A DNA stretch of 64,000 nt, from assembly GCA_021234155.1 (NCBI GenBank), contig JAJEKV010000066.1:3101457-3165456 (forward strand), in the 5' to 3' direction. This document shows, in pieces, positions 57,705 to 64,000 of this stretch; the first letter of the stretch is position 1, and each line of letters begins with the position of its first letter. A program made the position numbers and the translations under genes. Origin of the DNA: Isoetes taiwanensis. Its lineage: Eukaryota > Streptophyta > Lycopodiopsida > Isoetales > Isoetaceae. Under the pieces are notes generated by a model. It worked only from the letters and a program-made list of their open reading frames with translations, ran no database searches and had not been told where the DNA came from.

Positions 57705-58860
57705 AATAGTTTTTTAGCGTCCACGGAGACCGACTGGCCTATGGGACCCAAACAAAAAAGAGAGCAACAAACGATTCTCGACAGGATTAAACCCCGAAGG
57801 GTTTTCGAGGGAAAAACCTTAGCAGTAATAAGTCTGCTGGCATGCTGTACAATTGTGTAGGACAGTTCAATGCCATCCTGGAAGACACAACTGAGTTCGT
57901 GCATCCATAACCTCCTGGAGGTATGACCCCAACAAACCCACTGATGCCGTATTCAACAACTCATGCAACGGTTGGCCAGGCAGTAGTAATCGAACATACT
58001 GCTCTCTGATATGGGCAAACGTTGGGCAGACCTGGAGGGCATGACATTCATCCACAATGGCTACCGGTGACAACACCGCAAAGCCTTTGCTCGTGCTTCC
58101 CGAGCCCAACGCCCCGCTCCAATACGGGAGGCGATGTGCACCCGTCGAATGGAAGCTATAAGTCCGGCTTCTTCATGGGCAACTGGGTGTATAAGTACTG
58201 GTGTGGGCCTCTCATGAGCCTGGGATTGACTTGCTGCGGATAGTGTGCCAACTTAACGTGCGTCAGAGCATCTGCATCCCAGAGCTTGCGAAGGAAAGTA
58301 GCATCTAGGTACAACTTAAGTGCCTTGTGATCTTTCTTTGTCCTTACATGTACACATCCGTTGTTATGCACACCCCAAATAAGGAGAACCACCGAGCTTG
58401 CTTGTCCTTCCAAAGAGCTTTCAGTGTTGGGGACCCATCGCCATGGCCAAAGCAAGGTTGGGCAAACGTGTATCACCCATAGCGACCACCTTCTGGAAGT
58501 ATATGATATGGCGTTCCAATGCAGCCCGTTGAAGAGGCAGAAAACTTGTCTCTGGGAGTAGGATCTGGTATGGAACTGTGGACTTTACCCCAAGGGCTCG
58601 TGCCAAGAAGGCTTTTTGCACCTGCTCGAGGTCATTCCAGGTGTTGAGGGATATCACCGGACCTCATACTTCTGCCCCATATAAAAGGACCGACTCGACC
58701 AATGCCCGAAATAAGTGTGACTGGTGGCCCCAGGCATACAACTTTGCCTTGTGGCTGTTGTTCTGCATGGCATAGAGTGCTTTCCAACCAAACCACTATC
58801 ATTAACCTTGTGGGTTGGGGTGGCTGGTTGCTTAAGGGTGATAGATATTGTGTGCATGCG
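57705..58860 (-). mobile_element. LINE (non-LTR) 3' portion, minus strand, degenerate
   Basis: Minus frames read NDLEQVQKAFLARALGVKST, LLPETSFLPLQRAALERHII, then PMKKPDLIASIRRVHIASRI and DECHALQVCPTFAHIREQYV (a His/Cys zinc-binding block after the RT thumb). The element ends in 'aaaacccttcggggtttaat' and 'gggtcccataggccagtcgg' followed by 'taaaaaactattctattc'. Layout fits the C-terminal third of a non-LTR polyprotein. Stops and shifts are frequent. It is the best-preserved of three related copies (others 32.0-32.6 and 46.6-47.2 kb). Confidence 0.65.
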
Positions 58861-58979
58861 ACTTCCCCACTATATTTGACAATCTACTTTAGGCAAGATT
58901 TTGGCCAAGGTGTTCACTACTTGTTAAGGTTGGCTCTACCCTTGGTTATATTTGCTACAAATTAATCCACATCATGCTA

Positions 58980-59520
58980 ACGGTAAGTTAGTTTGTCGTA
59001 TGTGGTAACAATGTCGAGTATATACAATACACACATTTTTAGTATATTATATGGATAGCTCGAAGTTATAAGTATAGATACAATTCATGCATCAACTTAG
59101 CTTGCTTATATGATGCTTATTCCATACTCATCTAAGTTCGGCTGGAAAGAGAACCCTCATACTTCAAGTGAAAATCTAATGCTAGAACACTATGATATTG
59201 CCTCAGTCAACTATCTCATCTAGCATTGATATTGCTATTGCTGAATAGCAAAGATAGTTACAATAATCAGACCAAAAATAATTGACATTCTAAAATGAGG
59301 CGTAAATTCAACTAAGTATTTCCTCTAGAAGTTATAGACTATAAAAAAAGACTATGTGGCACTAATCAAGGGAAAACAAAAATCAGTAGTCACTAATAAT
59401 GGTGCTCTGCGTGTTCGACCTTAGCAACAATATGTTATTTTGTGGGATAGGGTTGTTTAATATGGATGTCATTTCTTATGTACTTTTTATTGGAAGAGCA
59501 CAGACCAATGTGCAGCTTTT
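58980..59520. other. No gene seen
   Basis: AT-rich intergenic sequence between the LINE remnant and the 39-bp minisatellite. Confidence 0.4.
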
Positions 59521-59529
59521 ACGTCATGC

Positions 59530-59805
59530 CACATTGCTGGTAGCCATATGACGCATGTGTCACGCCAGCATTGCTTTGCACTTTCAAGGAGGAGGAGGAG
59601 CTTTTACATCATGCCACATTCGTAACCATATGGCGCACATACCACATCGACATTGCTTTGGTAGCCATATGACAGATGTACCACGCCAACATTGCTTTGC
59701 ACTAAGAAGCTTTTGTTGCCACATTGGTAGCCATACGACACACATACCACACCAACATTGCTTTGGTAGCCATATGACGCACGTACCACACAAACAATGC
59801 TTTGT
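59530..59805. repeat. Minisatellite, ~39-40-bp unit, five copies
   Basis: The unit is 'ggtagccatatgacgcacgt' followed by 'accacgccaacattgctttg'. Copies start near 59,539, 59,624, 59,662, 59,720 and 59,764. Two copies are followed by an extra 'cacttt..aggag.agctttt' or 'cactaagaagctttt' spacer. The apparent open frames on both strands are by-products of the repeat. Confidence 0.8.
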
Positions 59806-60344
59806 AGGGTCTTGTCCTCAACAACCATACATTGAATGTGACTCTGGGTGCCCTCGAACTCGAGACATATTTATTCTAAGACTAGTGTATTATTACTAGA
59901 TGCAAAATTTTGATTGTATTTAATGTGCCATATAACAATTACTGAGGCCAAGACTATAAAAATGAATTGAATTGAATTTTATAGTTCATGCACAAAAATG
60001 CCAAACGCCGGGCACACGTTCGTTTTATTTATCATGCAGGACAATGCCTAGCAATAGCGATGTTCGAGTGCCTTGTTTAGCAACCCCGGTCATGTTTGAA
60101 TCAGCCTTAAATAAAAGAAAACTTGGGAGATGACGGCTTCTAGTCAAGAAACTCCATCACTTCGACTGCACAAGGATGAAGCAAAGAAGCAGAGTAATAG
60201 CTCAAGATCAAAACTCAACCTTCTTAATTCAAATAGACGAACATGCTAAGAGACAATGTGGGTCACGTCAAGATCAGTACCCCAGCATCTAGATTTGCAT
60301 AAGGACATCCTCGGGATGCAACTCTAGCTCTTGTGGCAACGACA

Positions 60345-60720
60345 ATATGACGTCAAGAGATTCTTCAGTCAAGGAGGGTTCACCTTAAAATCTCGTACGA
60401 ACCATCTAAGTTATAAAAAACAGGTTATTTTTGGAGTTCTTTCGTACGAAAGTATATGGAAAGGGGTGGTTTTTTATCACATTTTACAACATTTTAAGCC
60501 CGTACATTTTCGAAATGGGTATTTTTCTCGATTTTGTTTACCGTATACTAAGGGTTTTCTTGCTACCCTAGTAACGTAGATGGCATGTCCATATTGTATA
60601 TAGGTCAATCCTTCGGGTCTTCAGGATGGCCCGAGATCAATGTAATTAACTTCTTAGCATATTACTCAATTCTAATAATTATAAGAGAATAAATTGATTA
60701 CTTGTATAATATTGTTACTT
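60345..60720 (+). mobile_element. Possible solo or remnant Ty3-type LTR
   Basis: 'tgacgtcaagagattc' after a 'catcctcgggatgcaactct' tail recalls the junction of a Ty3-type polyprotein end with its 3' LTR. TGTATATAGG (~60,594) and AGAATAAA (~60,683) would serve as TATA and poly(A) signals. No matching second LTR, primer-binding site or clear CA end was found, so this is tentative. Confidence 0.25.
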
Positions 60721-60880
60721 TGCGCCCCTATCCATATCAACAAGCAACTCTACTTCGACAACTATAATTTCATCTTGTAGTGATATTATGTGATGCTTGT
60801 GGCATGCTTGTTAGATGGAGATCAGCACTTATGAAGGGTACCCCAGCGATGAGTTATGCCTATACTCATTCAACACATAG

Positions 60881-62887
60881 GTGATGACTTCGTCAAGTAC
60901 TCCTCCAACAATTCAAGAGAAGAAGCTGAGCGTATCTTTGATGGGAGGGATCTCAACGCCCAATATAGAAGCATTCGATACCTTAACGACAAGGACAACA
61001 ACCGGAGTAGCTTCAACGACACGCGCCACATTAGAAGACCAACAAGTTCAACTTCAGGCCACTATTCAAGAACTTCTAGCTCAACTCAAAGAGAAAGACA
61101 AAATTCTAGTTGACAGTCAGGATCTGTACAAAGGGTTACACAGTGATTACACTCGTCAGCTCCATCTTGTTGCCCAAGCAGAGCTCCGCATCTGCTTTAG
61201 AAGGCCAACTCGCAGCAGTTCAGACACAGGCCACAGCCATGCAAGCTCAGCTCACAAAAGCCCAGAAACAGAAGTTGAATGATGACAAGAAAATTGCCAA
61301 TCTTCAATTACAGCTCTCTACTCAAGGACCTTCATCGTCACAGGCCACGCACTCTCATAGAAAGATCAGAGATCAATTACGCCTTCTTGCTGAGAAGGAT
61401 AACTGAATTCACGACATGAAGCATCAGTTGAGGCAAGCTATTCAGTTTGCTAAAGAAGCTCAGATTCAGCATGAGACATATATTCAGTTAGCACTCAATA
61501 TTCCAGGTGATTTCTCAACACCCACGAGCTATCTGGACTATGTCGTCTCACGATGCCATTTTTTCCTGCTTAAGTGGTATTCTGCTAATGGTAAAATTAA
61601 TGAGCCTCTCAGCACAAATGATCTTCTGACTATCTGGCCTGATCTCTCCATAGAAGATAAAGATCTCCTTTGTGCTCTTTGATCTATGGCCTTCTCACTT
61701 GTGATGATCCCCAATTTTTTATTTTTCGCCTGGTTCAACCCATGGCGCATGTGATTCATGACTTCTATTTGGCTGACACCCTGGATAAGTTTGATGATGG
61801 GCAAAGCCGCGCTTTTCGTGGCAACGAGAATGCTAAATGGCCTTTGATGTCTGAGAATACATATCTTCAGGATCAGACATGGACCAATGCTTTCAAGGTA
61901 GAGTATATGCCAGAGCTTGCTCACCACCTACCTCTTTGGATAGTTAAAACTCTGCACCAGATCAAGAAAAATTTGAATGAAGATATGGGAATTCAGTTTG
62001 CACAATTTTACTTACAGCATCTTGGTGGTTTTAACACCCTTCGAGCATACCTTGAAAGTGAGACCATTCCCCACGGAATGGGTCCCTCCTCCTGTTCACA
62101 CTTTGCTGTCCTGTTCTGATTGGGAACAATGGTGTCAGAACTTGGATGCTGATCTCCATAAGGAATTCTGTGATCAAGCTCAGAAGCCCATGATGCAGCC
62201 TCCTCCAGAGAATCAACTGTATGCATCCTTGGGAGCGCCTCTACGCCATCAATATCTCACGTCAGACTGGCGTTTCCCATTTTGGACAAAGGCTCTAGCT
62301 CACACGGATTGGACTCCCGCTCACATTTTTACAGATCTTCGGTGGGATCCACGTAATGTTCGTCGCTCTGCCTGGCAAGAAGATGAAACATTGGAGCAAA
62401 CTCAGAATTAGATCTACATTCCGAACGAAAGAGGTTGGCAGATGCTCGCTCAAGCAGTCTGGGGTCTCACACGGTTTTTGGAGCGTGCTGCTACGTCTCC
62501 GGATCCCTCAGTTCACCGTCAAGCAGGATTCTGTGCTGCTTTGAAATGTCTTCTCCAGTGTTCCATTGCGCGGAAGCGTCCAATCTATTATTGCAATCCA
62601 ATGCCAGTGTAGGAGCCTTTGCTCTTCAGACATGCCTTCTCATCGAATGCCAGCTTGTCCCCGCGGAAGCTCACCGAGCCCTAAAGATATGGTGCAGTCT
62701 GGGTTTCTCATCGACCGTCACCTTCCATTGGAGTCAACACTTCTGATGCGCTCAAGGATCGGCAAGATCTTATCACGAAGTATCAAATGGAGCCCCGCCC
62801 TCATAGTCATCAAGATGATTTCCAGAAGATTCCTGATTTCCCATCTCCTGAGACTGTTCCCCCTTTTCTCTCCACCGAGTGTCATTT
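60881..62887 (+). pseudogene. Gag-like polyprotein remnant of an LTR retrotransposon
   Basis: Successive frames read a coiled-coil-like N-terminus (LEDQQVQLQATIQELLAQLK, ALEGQLAAVQTQATAMQAQL), then LSTNDLLTIWPDLSIEDKDL, YLADTLDKFDDGQSRAFRGN, QIKKNLNEDMGIQFAQFYLQ and TDLRWDPRNVRRSAWQEDET. The final frame runs to SVSHVRPG over the polypurine tract. At least three frameshifts and one TGA (61,404-61,406) break it. No zinc knuckle, protease, reverse transcriptase or integrase is seen, although coding text runs directly into the 3' end. This suggests a gag-only non-autonomous element. Identity as gag is inferred from position and composition, not from a named motif. Confidence 0.45.
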
Positions 62888-63403
62888 GGTGGGGGGGAGT
62901 GTTAGTCATGTACGTCCAGGTACAGGACTATTCCTGAGTACCAAAGAGCAGGACAGGAATCAAGGGATCAGGTCAAGCATCGGGTAGTAGACCCACACCC
63001 CCACCGAAATCCATGCAGAGGTCTATGCCCCAGTTAAAGAAGAGACCCAGAACGTACAAATGATGGCCTCCGTGGAGTGTAGCCCAAATTCAGCAGGATT
63101 CCAGGCACAAATGAAGGCGCTGCTAGATTCCCGAAAATCAGGCGTTGATCCGAGAGTTGGTAACTGAGGTCTGCCACCTACCTATTTTGGCCCAAAGCCA
63201 TTGTACTATATATATCAGTAGGGATAGATCTTGAGTTTTTAGATGAGATTTTGGCCTTATCTCGATTGTTTTCCTCTCGCTTGACGAGAGTTCATGTACT
63301 CCAATTGATATCAAGGAAGTCATATTTCTGCTTACTGTTTCTCTTTCGTTTTGTTCTTCCCTTTTCTTTCTTTATTTTCTCCTTTGCAAAATCCCACGTG
63401 ACA
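62888..63403 (+). mobile_element. Polypurine tract and 3' LTR
   Basis: GGTGGGGGGGAG (62,888-62,899) immediately precedes TGTTAGTCATG, the expected layout of polypurine tract plus LTR start. ACTATATATATC (~63,206) is a plausible TATA box with transcription start downstream. The likely end is ...CACGTGACA at 63,403 (TG...CA), giving ~504 bp. No 5' LTR copy was recognised in the window, so the end is uncertain. Confidence 0.6.
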
Positions 63404-63611
63404 CTCAATTAGGATTCTCCTGCTTGACCTAAGGGTCCTCATAGAGGGCTGTCTTGCAGGAGATCCCGAACCCAGACCCTAAACAGATAGGAGTTGTACT
63501 TCTACAATGAAGTTCTGAATTTAGTTAGAGCTATCTTAGATTTGAGAAGTTGGAATCATAGAATGCTTCAGTAAATCTATGACCGACCCATGAGGACATG
63601 GGTTAGATTTT

Positions 63612-64000
63612 AGAAGGGGAGACTGTAACGGACCTGGCTACTTGATGGGACAGTATACATATTTATATAGGTACGTATACATGCTTAGCATGCATGCATG
63701 GAGAGCATAAAAGCAGAGGAGACACCGAGGAGGCAAGAGCTTGGAGATTGGATAAAGAACGACATCATATCTTCTTCTATCAAGTGGGGGTTTTTCTGCT
63801 AATTCTATGGATTACATGGGTGTTGCTATGAGTAAATGTGTTCATGCTTTGTGATAAAAGATAGATTGGGTGCATATGTACTGATGTGAACATCCAAATT
63901 CAGAGATAGATTATTCAAGCTTTGCTTAAGCAGATGGCACAGGATCTTATAGAGGAACTGAATCAATGCATATGCGTTCTTTTGGCACAATTGGGATTCT
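63612..64000 (+). mobile_element. Second polypurine tract and LTR start (runs off window)
   Basis: AGAAGGGGAGAC (63,612-63,623) followed by TGTAACGGACC at 63,624 matches the common Ty3-type junction. ATATTTATATAGG (~63,658) and GCATAAAAGCAGAGG (~63,706) are possible promoter elements. The LTR would continue beyond the window. The 63,404-63,611 stretch would then be the internal 3' end of this element, into which the first element may have inserted. Confidence 0.4.

Noticed and set aside
59530-59805. CRISPR-like array (regular ~39-bp repeats)
   Set aside because: There are no unique equal-length spacers and no cas genes; it is a plant minisatellite.

Overview
The window looks like gene-poor nuclear DNA of a land plant, most likely a seed-free vascular plant such as a fern; this is inferred from gene style only. 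Support: one intact six-exon amino-acid permease (AAP) gene, a PLS-type PPR pseudogene, plant-type LINE, Ty3-like, LTR and MULE remnants, small terminal-inverted-repeat elements, and long AT-rich stretches without genes. Nothing suggests a bacterial or organellar contig.

Layout. 1-24.5 kb: almost no recognisable genes. It holds a ~125-bp tandem repeat (751-1110), a tRNA-like SINE remnant (~3.5 kb), a CpG-rich block crowded with GACGC words (4990-5425), a decayed LINE on the minus strand (~5.65-6.65 kb), a cluster of perfect short palindromes (11.4 and 12.6-12.7 kb) and a few open frames I do not recognise. 24.67-48.09 kb: a large direct tandem duplication. Copy A is 24,668-33,492 and copy B is 34,553-48,089. 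A ~1.06-kb spacer between them contains the C-terminal exon of a Mutator-like transposase. Copy B carries two extra insertions: 37,048-40,178 (with an F-box/kelch gene fragment and a 491-bp fold-back element at its right edge) and 41,818-43,251 (a poly(A) retro-insertion with a short target duplication). Each copy contains six ~68-bp near-perfect hairpins, a GGTTCACATG-type MITE, a LINE 3' relic and the last exon of a bacterial-type (beta-class, N4/N6) DNA methyltransferase. That exon is open in copy B and broken in copy A.

48.4-50.4 kb (minus): a complete AAP/AAAP transporter gene, 490 aa when six exons are joined. Copy B of the duplication ends 298 bp beyond its stop codon. 51.4-57 kb: a Ty3-type gag-protease relic, unrecognised fragments, and a PPR pseudogene (minus) split by a 5'-truncated LINE with a clear target-site duplication. 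57.3-64 kb: a dispersed 290-bp repeat, another LINE 3' end (minus), a 39-bp minisatellite, and an LTR retrotransposon with only a gag-like region directly before its polypurine tract and 3' LTR. A second polypurine tract and LTR start lie at 63.6 kb.

Most promising: the orphan beta-class methyltransferase exon sitting in a tandem duplication with arrays of hairpins. Main caution: copies A and B are nearly identical in AT-rich DNA but differ in small clusters at C/G-rich words. Some frameshifts could therefore be consensus errors, and the duplication itself should be confirmed by spanning reads.
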